DNA from: Phycisphaera sp.
GTDB taxonomy: Bacteria; Planctomycetota; Phycisphaerae; Phycisphaerales; Phycisphaeraceae
DNA length: 37,657 nucleotides
Direction: 5' to 3'
NCBI GenBank assembly: GCA_016125215.1
Contig: WGMF01000030.1
Span: forward strand, 1 to 37,657
Position numbers and translations under genes: made by a program. The notes beneath the pieces were generated by a model. That model ran no database searches. It saw nothing but the letters and a program-made list of their open reading frames with translations, and was not told the origin of the DNA. Below, piece by piece: positions 25,239-36,948 of this stretch. The stretch's first letter is position 1, and each line of letters starts with the position of its first letter.

Positions 25239-25254
25239 CGGCACAGTGGTTGCA
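25239..25254 (+). promoter_or_regulatory. sigma-54 promoter of glnN
   Basis: CGGCACAGTGGTTGCA matches the -24/-12 consensus TGGCAC-N5-TTGCA at all but the first base, with GG (25240-25241) and GC (25252-25253) separated by exactly ten bases. Transcription should begin near 25265, giving an untranslated leader of about 80 bases. No clear NtrC-type palindrome was seen upstream (25034-25238), which otherwise holds nothing recognised. Confidence 0.82.
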
Positions 25255-25346
25255 TGATGTTCCCACCCCAATCGCACCAGCCGGGGTTCGGCTGGCGCAC
25301 TGTCCAAGGTCTTATTCGTTTCCCCAACTCCAGGAGCGGTCCACCG

Positions 25347-27527
25347 ATGACAACCAACGCCCGTCACGCCGCCATCGCAGCGGTCACCAACTACAAACCC
25401 CTCTCCCCGGCGCTCGATTACAGCCAGACGCCCAGCCACGCGGTGTTCGGCTCGAACGTCTTCAATATGTCGGTGATGCAGGAACGCCTGCCCAAGACCG
25501 TCTTCAAGGCCCTCAAGAAAACCATCGAGCAGGGCGAGAAACTCGACGCCTCCGTCGCCGACGCCGTCGCCGTGGCCATGCGCGACTGGGCCATCGAAAA
25601 GGGCGCGACCCACTACGCACACGTCTTCTACCCGCTCACCGGCCTGACCGCGGAGAAGCACGACTCCTTCATCGAGCCCGACGGCAAGGGCGGCGCGCTG
25701 GCTGAGTTCAGCGGCAAGCAACTCATCCAGGGCGAACCCGACGCTTCGTCCTTTCCCTCCGGCGGCATCCGTGCAACCTTTGAAGCGCGTGGCTACACCG
25801 CGTGGGACGTCACCAGCCCCGCTTACATCCTCGAGAACCCCAACGGCACCACGCTCTGCATCCCCACCGCCTTCGTCTCCTGGACCGGTGAAGCCCTCGA
25901 CAAGAAAACCCCCGTCCTCCGCTCGATGCAGGCCCTGGCCAAACAAGCCACCAAGCTCCTCAAGCTCCTGGGCACCACGACCCCCGGCTACATCTACTCC
26001 ACCGCCGGCCCCGAGCAGGAATACTTCCTCATCGACCGAAACTTCTACTTCGCCCGCCCCGACCTGACCATCTGTGGACGCTCGCTCTTCGGTGCGCCCC
26101 CGCCCAAGGGCCAGGAGTTCGAGGACCAGTACTTCGGCGTCATCCCCGAGCGCGTCCTGGCGTGCATGCTCGAAGTCGAACGCGAACTCTACAAGCTCGG
26201 CGTCCCCGTCAAGACCCGTCACAACGAGGTCGCCCCCAGCCAGTACGAGATCGCCCCGATCTATGAAAACGCCAACGTCGCCACCGACCACCAGCAGCTC
26301 GTCATGATTACGCTGCGCAAGGTCGCGGAGAAATACGGCCTGGCCTGTCTGCTGCACGAAAAACCCTTCGCGGGCATCAACGGCTCGGGCAAGCACCTCA
26401 ACTGGTCGCTCGGCGGGCCGAGCGTCGGCAACCTCCTCGAACCCGGCGATACCCCGCACGAGAACATGCAGTTCCTGCTCTTCTGCGCCGCGGTCATCCG
26501 TGCGGTGCATAAGTATTCCAAGCTCCTGCGCGTCGCCATCGCCCACGCTGGGAACGACCACCGTTTGGGTGCCAACGAGGCCCCGCCCGCGATTGTTTCG
26601 ATCTTCCTGGGTGACATGCTCACCGAGGTCTTCGAGTCCATCGAGAAGGGCAAGGTCAAAGGCCCCAAGAGCAAGAGCTTCATGAGCGTCGGCGTCGACA
26701 CCCTCCCGCCGCTGCCCAAGGACTACGGCGACCGCAACCGCACCTCGCCCTTTGCCTTCACCGGCAACAAGTTCGAGTTCCGTGCGGTCGGCTCCTCGCA
26801 ATCCATCGCCGGCCCGCTGGTCGTGCTCAACACCATCGTCGCCGAGTCGATCGACTTCATCACCACCGAACTCGAGAAGGCCAGCAAGGGCGACCCCAAG
26901 AAAATGGCCGACGCGGCACAGAAACTCATTGCCTCCGTCTGGACCAGCCACAAGGCTGTGGTCTTCAACGGCGACGGCTACAGCGAGAAGTGGCACAAGG
27001 AAGCTGAGAAGCGTGGCCTGCCCAACCTCCGCAACACCATCGACGCGCTGCCCATGCTCGTCGAGAAGGACGCCGTCGCGCTCTTCGAGAAGTACGACGT
27101 GCTCTCCAAGCGCGAGCTGCACTCACGCTTCGACATCTACACCGAGCGCTACTGCAAGGACGTCAACACCGAGAGCCTGCTCTGCCTCTCGATGGCCAAG
27201 CAGAGCATCCTGCCCGCGGCTTACCGTTATCAGGGTGAGCTGGCGTCCACCGCCTCGGCGATGGCCTCCGCCGGTCGCAAGGCCGACACCACCTCGCTCG
27301 ATGCGGTGACCGACCTTGTGGCGGCCCTGGAGAAGGGCGTCAAGACCCTCGAGCACGCCATCGACCACAAGGCCTCCGGCGAACTGATCGACCACGCCAA
27401 GCACTTCCGCGATGAGGTCATCCCCGCCATGATCGAAGTCCGAAAGAACGCCGACGCCCTCGAGCAAATTATTGCCGAGGACATCTGGCCGCTCCCGAGC
27501 TACCGCGAGATGCTCTTTATCCGGTAA
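25347..27527 (+). CDS. glnN: glutamine synthetase type III
   Basis: The ATG at 25347 ([10 protein letters not shown]) has AGGAGCG about ten bases upstream; an earlier frame opening at 25254 overlaps the promoter. The 726-residue product joins ammonium and glutamate to glutamine with ATP and is the long type III form (about 700-730 residues; type I has about 470). [11 protein letters not shown] is the metal-binding strand, [20 protein letters not shown] the substrate/ammonium loop, and [13 protein letters not shown] and [11 protein letters not shown] the ATP and glutamate segments, all typical of GSIII. The sigma-54 promoter predicts nitrogen-dependent control. Confidence 0.97.
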   Translation: MTTNARHAAIAAVTNYKPLSPALDYSQTPSHAVFGSNVFNMSVMQERLPKTVFKALKKTIEQGEKLDASVADAVAVAMRDWAIEKGATHYAHVFYPLTGLTAEKHDSFIEPDGKGGALAEFSGKQLIQGEPDASSFPSGGIRATFEARGYTAWDVTSPAYILENPNGTTLCIPTAFVSWTGEALDKKTPVLRSMQALAKQATKLLKLLGTTTPGYIYSTAGPEQEYFLIDRNFYFARPDLTICGRSLFGAPPPKGQEFEDQYFGVIPERVLACMLEVERELYKLGVPVKTRHNEVAPSQYEIAPIYENANVATDHQQLVMITLRKVAEKYGLACLLHEKPFAGINGSGKHLNWSLGGPSVGNLLEPGDTPHENMQFLLFCAAVIRAVHKYSKLLRVAIAHAGNDHRLGANEAPPAIVSIFLGDMLTEVFESIEKGKVKGPKSKSFMSVGVDTLPPLPKDYGDRNRTSPFAFTGNKFEFRAVGSSQSIAGPLVVLNTIVAESIDFITTELEKASKGDPKKMADAAQKLIASVWTSHKAVVFNGDGYSEKWHKEAEKRGLPNLRNTIDALPMLVEKDAVALFEKYDVLSKRELHSRFDIYTERYCKDVNTESLLCLSMAKQSILPAAYRYQGELASTASAMASAGRKADTTSLDAVTDLVAALEKGVKTLEHAIDHKASGELIDHAKHFRDEVIPAMIEVRKNADALEQIIAEDIWPLPSYREMLFIR

Positions 27528-27581
27528 GAACTCCCCAGCGTTATCTCAAGCTGCTTAGCTGACCACACCAACCCCCTTAAG

Positions 27582-27604
27582 CCCGCGCAGAGCGGGTTTT
27601 TTTT
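27582..27604 (+). terminator. rho-independent terminator of glnN
   Basis: CCCGC (27582-27586) pairs with GCGGG (27592-27596) and is followed by eight Ts, 55 bases after the glnN stop. Confidence 0.85.
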
Positions 27605-27790
27605 CATTTTTTGCCAGCTCATCAAAATATAAAATGCGTTTAGATTGAAAATTGTGAATCGAGAGAGTTTTATTACCTGATTCAGCTATGCTATATGTAG
27701 GTATACGGTCTTTCAATGCCTTCAACAGCAACGGTTGTGATCTTAAGGTCTGCATGAAAGAATAAAACAATCAGTCGGTGGACTTAAGAG
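27605..27790. other. AT-rich intergenic island
   Basis: This stretch is clearly richer in A and T than its surroundings, with runs such as AAAATATAAAATGCG and GCTATATGTAGG. TTGAAA near 27643 is followed by AT-rich hexamers, so a promoter for the next gene is possible but not certain. A minus-strand frame here (27555-27770) shows no recognisable features. Confidence 0.5.
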
Positions 27791-27979
27791 ATGGCCATTG
27801 AGCAACCCGATCCTCGACAGCATTTTCTGGAGCAACTCAGGCGGGTTGCGGAAAATCTCGAATTGCTCAAACGCGAAAAGCCCCTGGCTGAACTTTTGGA
27901 TCCGGATCAACTTGGGGTATTCAACCACGCCCTTTCTACCCTGACCGGCCTTGTCGGCAGCCTCGAAAAGAATCGATAG
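27791..27979 (+). CDS. small uncharacterised helical protein
   Basis: A 62-residue soluble protein predicted to be helical throughout (HFLEQLRRVAENLELLKREKPLAELL). No signal peptide, Cys or known motif. The Shine-Dalgarno site is weak (AAGAG directly before the ATG). It is the only plausible gene between glnN and the convergent exported-protein gene. Confidence 0.5.
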   Translation: MAIEQPDPRQHFLEQLRRVAENLELLKREKPLAELLDPDQLGVFNHALSTLTGLVGSLEKNR

Positions 27980-28048
27980 CTGTACCCCACACCGTGCCGA
28001 CGTGGGCAGGGTCTGGGTCCCCGCGCGAACGTGTCTGATGGCACGCGC

Positions 28049-28858
28049 TTACTGGGTCGGCTTGTCCAGGAACCGTTCACGCAACGCTTCGATGCCCATC
28101 TCACCCAGACCAAGCAGGTGCAGCAACTCGCCGGTGTCGGAAAAATCCAGACGCTTGCGCGGGTCGTAATACTCGAACGCCGCCTTCCACGACGGGCCGA
28201 ACACCGGGTGGCTCAGCGCCGCCTTCTCGAACGTCGCGTTGCCGCCCTTGACGTTGAGGTAGGCGTTGGCGTCGCGGATTTTGATGTAGTCCGTATGGGC
28301 CTTGGTGTATTCGAGCGCCTCTTCGTGAGTCTGCTTCTCGTTCCACACGCTGTGCTGCACGACGTGGACGTGTTTCCGGGTATCCATGTCCGGCTCGGTC
28401 TCGTGGATCAACTTGAGCACAGCGCAGGTCAGATCGGACTGACCGCCCTCCTTGACCCACACGTCCCCGTCGGCCTTGAGCGCCATCATCCACAGCGTAG
28501 CCAGTCCGGTCGTCACGTTGTCCCATTCTTCGTGCGCAGCGAACCAATTTTTATTGCCAAAGACCGCGTCCATCACCCTGTCGGACTCTTTCACGAACCT
28601 GTCTTTATTCTTGCCATACGCGCCGGAGACAGCCAGGCAGTGCGTCGTGAACCACTCGTGACCGTAGAGGCTTTCGAGGATCGTCCGATCCGCCGCGGCG
28701 CTGTGCCCGTCGTCCCTGTCCGGCGCGTGGTCGTAATGCAGCGAGATGATGTCCGTCTCGGGGTTGAAGGCGCGAGACGGCTTGCCACCCTCCTCGCCGC
28801 GCAGCGGGGTGGTCAGCAGCAAAGCTAAAATCACAATCCACGGGATGACACTTGCCAT
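28049..28858 (-). CDS. exported protein with His/Asp cluster
   Basis: A 269-residue protein with a signal peptide (hydrophobic WIVILALLLTTP, cut near residue 20). The mature N-terminal part has LHYDHAPDRDDGH, with His41, Asp43, His44, Asp47, Asp49, Asp50 and His52 in an HxDHxxDxDDxH arrangement that could bind metal. The rest is helical and Trp/Tyr/His-rich, for example HEEWDNVTTGLATLW and HVVQHSVWNEKQTHEE. It may be a periplasmic metal-dependent hydrolase, but the family is not recognised and no function is claimed. Confidence 0.7.
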   Translation of the reverse strand: MASVIPWIVILALLLTTPLRGEEGGKPSRAFNPETDIISLHYDHAPDRDDGHSAAADRTILESLYGHEWFTTHCLAVSGAYGKNKDRFVKESDRVMDAVFGNKNWFAAHEEWDNVTTGLATLWMMALKADGDVWVKEGGQSDLTCAVLKLIHETEPDMDTRKHVHVVQHSVWNEKQTHEEALEYTKAHTDYIKIRDANAYLNVKGGNATFEKAALSHPVFGPSWKAAFEYYDPRKRLDFSDTGELLHLLGLGEMGIEALRERFLDKPTQ

Positions 28859-28907
28859 CCCAGATATTTTACCACGTCCGTGATCTCACATCCGACACAG
28901 CGACGGG

Positions 28908-30788
28908 TCACGAGTTGCCTTGCAAGGTCGGCTCAACCGTGGCGTTGGGTTCCCGCGAACCGGGCCTGCTCCGCGCCGCCACCGCCGGGCCGAGGATGTG
29001 ATCGAGTTCGGGTGTGAACAGTCTGGCAAAATACTCCGCGCCGGCTCGGGTGAAGTGTCGGCAGTCCTGGCTGATGAAGCGGTGGTCCGGCGTGAAGATC
29101 GGCACCGTCATCTTGTCGTCGATCACCTTGTCGATGATGTCGATGTAGTGGTCCCCCCACAGGGCCTTCCATTTGAGGTGCTCCTCGTAGGTGGCCTCTT
29201 CGATGCGCGTCCGCTGGGCGTAGTAATCCTGGCCCCGGTAGTTGTAGTAGATGCCGTTGCTCGACCCGAAGTTCTTCGGCCCGACGCACCACATCTTCTG
29301 GGGGTCGGCCCCGAATTCCTCGATCAGGTGTTTGAGTGTTTCCTCGGTCGGGCCGCTGAAAAAGACAAAGTCCGCATCAGCCAGACGCTGTTTTGCATCG
29401 GGCGTGTTGTCAGCCGAGGTGAAATAGGTCAGGTCCAGGTCGTGGCCGAATTTCGACTCCAGCAGCACGTTGGCCCAGTCGCGCGAGAAGCTGTTGCCGA
29501 CGACCAGCACCTTCACCCTGCCGTCGTTATCGAACGGTTTGTTGCGGGCGTAGATGCGGTGGTTGTAGCGCGAGTGGACCCCGGGCGTGAGCTTGGCGGT
29601 GCTCAGGTCCAGCTCCGGCACGTCACGGATCACGCCGGCCCTGCGGTAGATGCCGAACGCCACCGACGTGGTGAGCACGAACGTCAGCCCCACCACGATC
29701 AAGACCGTGCGCGTGCTCACGCGCTTCTTGTCACGGAACGGCTGCTCGACGAGGTAAAACGAAATCACCGAGATGCCGAAGATCATCAGCGTCAACAGCG
29801 CCGCCCAGAGGTGGTCGATGTGCTCGAACACGAAGTAACGCGCAAAACTCACCACCGGCTGGTGCCACATGTACAGGCTGTAACTGATGAGGCCGACGCC
29901 CACCGCGAGCCGGTTTTCCAGCACCCACGAACTGACCCGCCCCGTGCTGTTGCTCGACATGAGGATGCCCAGCGTGGCCAGCACGGTGAGGAAGAGCTGC
30001 TCACGCTCGCCCAGGTAGGGGATGTCGAAAAGCAGCAGGCCAATCAGCGCGAACACCAGCACGGAGGTGAAGCCGTGCCGGACCACCCGCCCGTTGAGCA
30101 TCACCGCCGCCAGGCCGCCGAGCGAAAGCTCGAAGAACCGGAACGGCAGCAGGTAGAACAGCGCCGCCCTGGAGAAGTCCGAAAAATAAAACGCGATCGA
30201 CGCCACCGTCATCACGATCAGAATCGTGGGCAGCCATTTGAGTCGGCTCTTCGTGAGCAAGAGAAACAGCAGCGGGTAGACCATGTAATACTGTTCTTCA
30301 ACGCCAAGGCTCCACGTGTGCAGCAGCGGCTTGAACTCGTTGACCACGTCCCAGTAGTTGCGCGTCGTAATCAACTGAAGGATGTTGTTGCTGAAGAGGT
30401 TGGTGGCCACCACCGACTGGCAGAGGTTCTCCAAATCATCCGGAAGCATCACGATCGCGCCCACGATGAGCACCGCGATATTGACCGCAGCCACGAGCGG
30501 CAGGATGCGCCTGATCCGGCGAAGATAAAACTTCACGAGCGAGAAACGCCCCTCCCTGCTCTCGCGGTAGATGATCGTCGTGATGAGAAAACCGCTGATG
30601 ACAAAGAAGACATCCACCCCGAGGTACCCGTGCGAGAGGTAGCCAAAGTGAAACGCAATCACGACCATGACCGCGATCGCGCGCAGCCCGTCGATGTCCG
30701 GCCGATAGCCCGGGGCCTGCACAAACCACCCCGAGCCGGCGTCGGGAGGGGACGCAGGCGTGTTGGTTGCGGGTTCTTCCATATTCAT
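28908..30788 (-). CDS. acyltransferase 3 (OafA/YrhL-like) with C-terminal SGNH domain
   Basis: I place the start at the Met at 30788 (MNMEEPATN), giving 626 residues; the frame opens at 30863 but the extra part is not family-like. Residues about 28-375 are the ten-helix acyltransferase 3 domain, with YRPDIDGLRAIAVMVVIAFHFG holding the catalytic His47 and GVDVFFVISGFLIT following. Residues about 420-600 are an SGNH hydrolase-like domain: VVGNSFSRDW supplies the Ser, and DCRHFTRAG near the end supplies the D-x-x-H pair. The enzyme moves acyl groups onto envelope polysaccharides such as O-antigen. Strong family match, substrate unknown. Confidence 0.93.
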   Translation of the reverse strand: MNMEEPATNTPASPPDAGSGWFVQAPGYRPDIDGLRAIAVMVVIAFHFGYLSHGYLGVDVFFVISGFLITTIIYRESREGRFSLVKFYLRRIRRILPLVAAVNIAVLIVGAIVMLPDDLENLCQSVVATNLFSNNILQLITTRNYWDVVNEFKPLLHTWSLGVEEQYYMVYPLLFLLLTKSRLKWLPTILIVMTVASIAFYFSDFSRAALFYLLPFRFFELSLGGLAAVMLNGRVVRHGFTSVLVFALIGLLLFDIPYLGEREQLFLTVLATLGILMSSNSTGRVSSWVLENRLAVGVGLISYSLYMWHQPVVSFARYFVFEHIDHLWAALLTLMIFGISVISFYLVEQPFRDKKRVSTRTVLIVVGLTFVLTTSVAFGIYRRAGVIRDVPELDLSTAKLTPGVHSRYNHRIYARNKPFDNDGRVKVLVVGNSFSRDWANVLLESKFGHDLDLTYFTSADNTPDAKQRLADADFVFFSGPTEETLKHLIEEFGADPQKMWCVGPKNFGSSNGIYYNYRGQDYYAQRTRIEEATYEEHLKWKALWGDHYIDIIDKVIDDKMTVPIFTPDHRFISQDCRHFTRAGAEYFARLFTPELDHILGPAVAARSRPGSREPNATVEPTLQGNS

Positions 30789-31138
30789 CCGGGTTGAATC
30801 GCTTGGGGTCAACTCTTCATCGGTCACTTCGGGGCAAAACACACACCACCCCCGGACGCCCATGGCCCTTGCCCCCCTATACCCGGTTCATCGGACATAT
30901 TACGGAGCGATTTTGCCCATGCCAAGTGAAACCGGGCTCATGTGCGATAACCCTGATCGTCTGCAGGCTCCAGCCTGTTGATGCAACGAGGTCATGGCCG
31001 ATGCCCCACACGCTCTCTTTCGTTCGTGGCTACTCACGGCGACCAGACGGTCAGCCAAGGCCCAGGGTCTGGCAGACTCAACCCATGGTCCCTGTCATGG
31101 GGAGGATGAAGGTGGGGAGGATGAAAGTGTCAGAAAGC
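30789..31138. other. intergenic stretch without a clear gene
   Basis: No convincing gene. The segment contains a short direct duplication (GGGGAGGATGAAAG/GGGGAGGATGAAGG near 31098-31130). Possible upstream control of the acyltransferase gene is not resolvable. Confidence 0.55.
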
Positions 31139-31269
31139 ATGTGAGAAGCTGGACTGTAATAGCAACGGAGTGTATTGGGGTGCCACTGGCGGCTTGTCCG
31201 CCAGTGAAAAAGCCCTACGTAGACAGCAGTGGCGGACAAGCCGCCAGTGGCACCCCTAAGCTTCTCACA
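31139..31269. repeat. cruciform-forming TGCCACTGGCGG element
   Basis: Arms at 31177-31206 and 31227-31256 are complementary over about 30 bases with one mismatch around a 20-base centre. Each arm is itself a palindrome (CACTGGCGG-CTTGT-CCGCCAGTG). Outer arms GTGAGAAGCT (31141) and AGCTTCTCAC (31259) also pair. The TGCCACTGGCGGCTTGTCCGCC form resembles an intergenic repeat that I recall from planctomycete genomes, which I could not verify here. Confidence 0.92.
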
Positions 31270-31326
31270 CACTTTCTCAGGAACCCTGGATTTTTCCAGG
31301 CCCCTTGGATGTAGCCTCAGGTCGGC

Positions 31327-32478
31327 TTACCACGCGATGCGCAGGCCGACGGTCAGGCCGAAGCCGCTGTATTTTCCTCCGTCGGCGGCCCGGTCATGCA
31401 TCGTGGCGTATTGCACGCCGGTCTGGACTTTGAGCTTGTGCTTGTAGATGTAGTAGTTCACCCCGAGATAAATCTCCTGGTATTCGTCCCCCTTGCCCGA
31501 GACGAGCTGGCTGTCATAGCGCGCCAACCGGACCCCGTTGGCCATGTCACTCGTGACGTAGGTGTAGCGGACGACGCCCTGGATTTTGTCGGTGAAATTG
31601 TGGTAAGGCATCACCACGACGCCCCAGAGGTCGCTCTGTTTCCCATAGCCATCGCCACCGCTCAAGTCCAACAACAAGCCCCAACTCTCCGTGTTGAGAT
31701 TGAAATTGATTGAGCAGACCTGCTCCAACTGTCGGCTGACGCTGTTGTCGGGATCGGGGTCGTTATAAACATAATTGATGGTCAGTACCGCCCCCTTGAC
31801 GCCTAGGTCTTGGGCAAAGTCGTAACCCAGCGTGACCAAGGCAAAGATACTGCCGTCGAAATTCCCAAACTCCGGGTTGGCTTTGCCCGCGGAAAAGATG
31901 CCGGCTTTATAAATCCACTGGCCCGGCTTGCCCGAAACCGTGACGCCCGGGAAATACTCCTCCGGGAACCACAGATTGTTCGCAAGGTTGCTGCGGTCAA
32001 TCGTCAGCAGTTCCTTGGAGGAGGTCATGCCCTCGAGTGTGAAGCCGGCACTCTGCTTCCCAACCATCACCACAAATACTTCGCTCTCGCTCCAGGCCAC
32101 GTAGCAATCCGTGATCTTCTGGTAGAGCGGGTTCGTCTCCTGCGGGTTCAGGTCCACCTCGGCGTGCAGGGTGAAATGCTGGAACAACGTCGCCTTGGCC
32201 CCGAGACGAAATCGGCGGATGTTCAACTCGTCATGTTGGCCCTGTTTGGCATCGACGAACGCGTAGTCCACTTGAAATCGCCCGGTGAACTTCAGGCTTT
32301 GAATCACCGGGTCTTCTTTGTCTTCATACAGGGTGAAGTTTTTCCATATCTGGTCATACACCGAGGGTTCCGGCTTGATCGACAACGCCGGCTCACTTGC
32401 CGTTTCGGAAAACGCGACGCTCGGTGCGATGAGGGTTAGTGCGACTGCCCAGACTCCAATGGTAATTGTTCTTAACAT
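31327..32478 (-). CDS. outer-membrane porin, OprO/OprP-like
   Basis: A 383-residue protein with a signal peptide (cut near SVAFSE, about residue 24-25). KFTGRFQVDYAFVD, ELNIRRFRLGAKATLFQHFTLHAEVDLN and SGKPGQWIYKAGIFSA follow the order of the phosphate/polyphosphate-selective porin family. It ends in VGLRIAW, a C-terminal aromatic residue as needed by the outer-membrane assembly machinery. It probably forms a trimeric anion channel. A selective phosphate role is inferred from family. The gene is monocistronic, with an AT-rich region before its ATG. Confidence 0.88.
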   Translation of the reverse strand: MLRTITIGVWAVALTLIAPSVAFSETASEPALSIKPEPSVYDQIWKNFTLYEDKEDPVIQSLKFTGRFQVDYAFVDAKQGQHDELNIRRFRLGAKATLFQHFTLHAEVDLNPQETNPLYQKITDCYVAWSESEVFVVMVGKQSAGFTLEGMTSSKELLTIDRSNLANNLWFPEEYFPGVTVSGKPGQWIYKAGIFSAGKANPEFGNFDGSIFALVTLGYDFAQDLGVKGAVLTINYVYNDPDPDNSVSRQLEQVCSINFNLNTESWGLLLDLSGGDGYGKQSDLWGVVVMPYHNFTDKIQGVVRYTYVTSDMANGVRLARYDSQLVSGKGDEYQEIYLGVNYYIYKHKLKVQTGVQYATMHDRAADGGKYSGFGLTVGLRIAW

Positions 32479-33136
32479 GTTTTTAACTTTGTGGGTTAGG
32501 GTGTGAGATAGGCGTGAGGAAAAGGGTTTCCAATCGGAACTATATCGAGCTGAAAATAGAAACGGGTGAAACGAAAAGGGGATGCGCCGCAGGGACCTCT
32601 GATGTTCAAATCCGGTCGGTTGCTCACCGGGCGGAATAAATATACACCACGACGACCCGGACTACCAGAAAGCCATGCTCCAGTAAGCCGACCACCAGAA
32701 AGCCATGATCGAACGCGACTTGATGACCCGGTCGGACGAACGGGGGTTGAGAAGCAAACGTGCTCGAGAAGATTTACTTCTGACGTGGACGGATTTGAGT
32801 CGACCTGGTTCAGGCTGCATGAGCCATCCCCAGCAGGCACTGGAAACACAGGGCGATGCGTGACCTCTTCAATGCGGGGAGGGATTGGTCAATGCCAACA
32901 AAAACACGGGGGGTTATCGGTCGGTGTTGTGGAAAACTCGTGGTGAAAATCGTGGATCGAACCGAACATGGATGGGGGGGTACGGGGCTGGGGTCCGGCT
33001 GAATTTCCCCCGTTATTCGCTGGTTTTGCAGGATAATCAGGGACTTACGCGCGACCCGGTCCGTGTTCGTGCGGCTTGTTGATTTTTTCGGGACGCCCCT
33101 TCGGGCCCTTTGGGGGTTGCTGTCGTGGGGGGCGAT
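32479..33136. other. long intergenic region upstream of the rRNA unit
   Basis: No confident gene, tRNA or 16S fragment. CCAGAAAGCCATG occurs twice (about 32668 and 32696) in a short duplication, once before an in-frame stop. The plus-strand frame around 32640-32870 reads QKAMIERDLMTRSDE and might be a gene remnant, but family support is absent. A DnaA-box-like TTTTCCACA (complement near 32930) is isolated. Confidence 0.6.
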
Positions 33137-33164
33137 TTGACAAGCGTTCGGATCGTGTTACATT
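33137..33164 (+). promoter_or_regulatory. promoter of the 23S-5S rRNA unit
   Basis: TTGACA (33137-33142) and TACATT (33159-33164) are 16 bases apart. A start near 33171 would give a leader of about 455 bases before 23S rRNA. Confidence 0.8.
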
Positions 33165-33170
33165 ATTCCG

Positions 33171-33628
33171 TTCCCACCCCGGACCGGGTGTGAGTCTCCG
33201 CAAGGGGACAAGCGAACGGTTCGGAGTGGGGGAACAAGCATCGCAAAAAGCGATCACGGGTCGGATGAACACACGCGGCCACGGGCCGGTCTTCGACACG
33301 ACGGTTCTTTGACAAGTGGATAGGCCAAGCGGTTGCATGACGCACGTCGTGTAGGTCTTACACGGCTGTTAGAAGTGTTGTCATGCAATCATCGAGAATG
33401 AGCTCTGAGGAGCTTCTTTTCCCCCGAAACCATCAAACGGGACACCCCGTGACACTATCCCCGTCACGGCCCCCGCGACCGGGTTTCGGGACATGGAAAA
33501 GTGCTGTGTCTCAATCGTGACACAGCGGGTTATGCCGACCCAACACCCCCCCCGGAAGTGGACAAAGGAAACGCGGGTTTTTCACCGTGCTCCGGAGTCT
33601 GCGAAAAGGGATCGGTGCCAGGTCGGTG
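33171..33628 (+). other. rRNA leader with boxA, hairpins and processing stem
   Basis: GGTTCTTTGACAA near 33303-33315 matches the boxA antitermination site of rRNA operons. TTGCATGAC (33333-33341) pairs with GTCATGCAA (33380-33388), and GCTGTGTC (33503-33510) with GACACAGC (33519-33526). GGTCGGTGTGATCAAG at 33621-33636 pairs with CTTGATCATACCGACC at 36479-36494 with one wobble, forming the stem that brackets 23S rRNA for RNase III. One CCCCCGGAAG motif lies at 33549. Confidence 0.85.
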
Positions 33629-36486
<2,858 letters not shown>

Positions 36487-36834
36487 TACCGACCCCGCAC
36501 CGATACCCAAAACATATCGAATCACACGTTACTTAACGATAGAATATCAACTTTCTTATCTATAGAATCATGTGCTTCTTATCCAAGGGTTTCGTGCAGG
36601 GCATAACCAAGCCCCTCACTCATTCTCGATTGATAACAACACAACTATGCAAAGCCCACGGCGACCAGCCGTGGGATCACCATCCCCAATGCGGGATCAC
36701 CCCCCTCAATGCGGGATCACCATCCCCATGGCGGGATAAGCTCCCCCAAACGGGGGCGCCCCAACGACTCCTGCAACCCTTGGCCCATCCTGACACAACA
36801 GGCCCGCACCGCTTAATCGCGTTGCGTCAGGCCT
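36487..36834 (+). other. 23S-5S spacer with GGGATCACC repeats and hairpins
   Basis: No gene in about 350 bases. CCCACGGC-GACCA-GCCGTGGG (from about 36656) is a hairpin, directly followed by three GGGATCACC units with CATCCCC or CCCCCTC tails and a fourth degenerate GCGGGATAAG unit up to about 36760. CCCCC-AAAC-GGGGG-type pairing occurs near 36745. No tRNA is present. Confidence 0.8.
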
Positions 36835-36945
36835 TTGTCGGTGACCATAGCGACGGGGAAACACCTGATCCCATCCCGAACTCAGCAGTTAAGCCCGTCG
36901 CGCCGATGATACTGCAACCGCGGGAAAGTAGGTCATCGCCGACTT
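36835..36945 (+). rRNA. rrf: 5S ribosomal RNA
   Basis: About 110 bases beginning GTCGGTGACCATAGCGAC and ending GTAGGTCATCGCCGAC; the ends pair as helix I. CCCGAACTCAGCAGTTAAGCC and the CGCCGATGATACTG loop E region are diagnostic for 5S. It follows 23S on the same transcript, with a terminator just behind. Confidence 0.96.
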
Positions 36946-36948
36946 TTC

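Noticed and set aside
25113-27122. 669-codon minus-strand frame opposite glnN
   Set aside because: Shadow frame of a clear GSIII gene with Shine-Dalgarno site and promoter.
28920-30797. 625-codon plus-strand frame opposite the acyltransferase gene
   Set aside because: Charged, repetitive shadow translation (Arg/His/Glu runs) with no domains, while the minus strand is a full acyltransferase 3-SGNH protein.
32640-32870. Gene remnant with repeated QKAM peptide
   Set aside because: In-frame stop after the first copy and no family similarity; better described as a short DNA duplication.
32479-33136. Possible replication origin from DnaA-box-like words before the rRNA unit
   Set aside because: Only one or two imperfect boxes, no dnaA, dnaN or AT-rich unwinding cluster.
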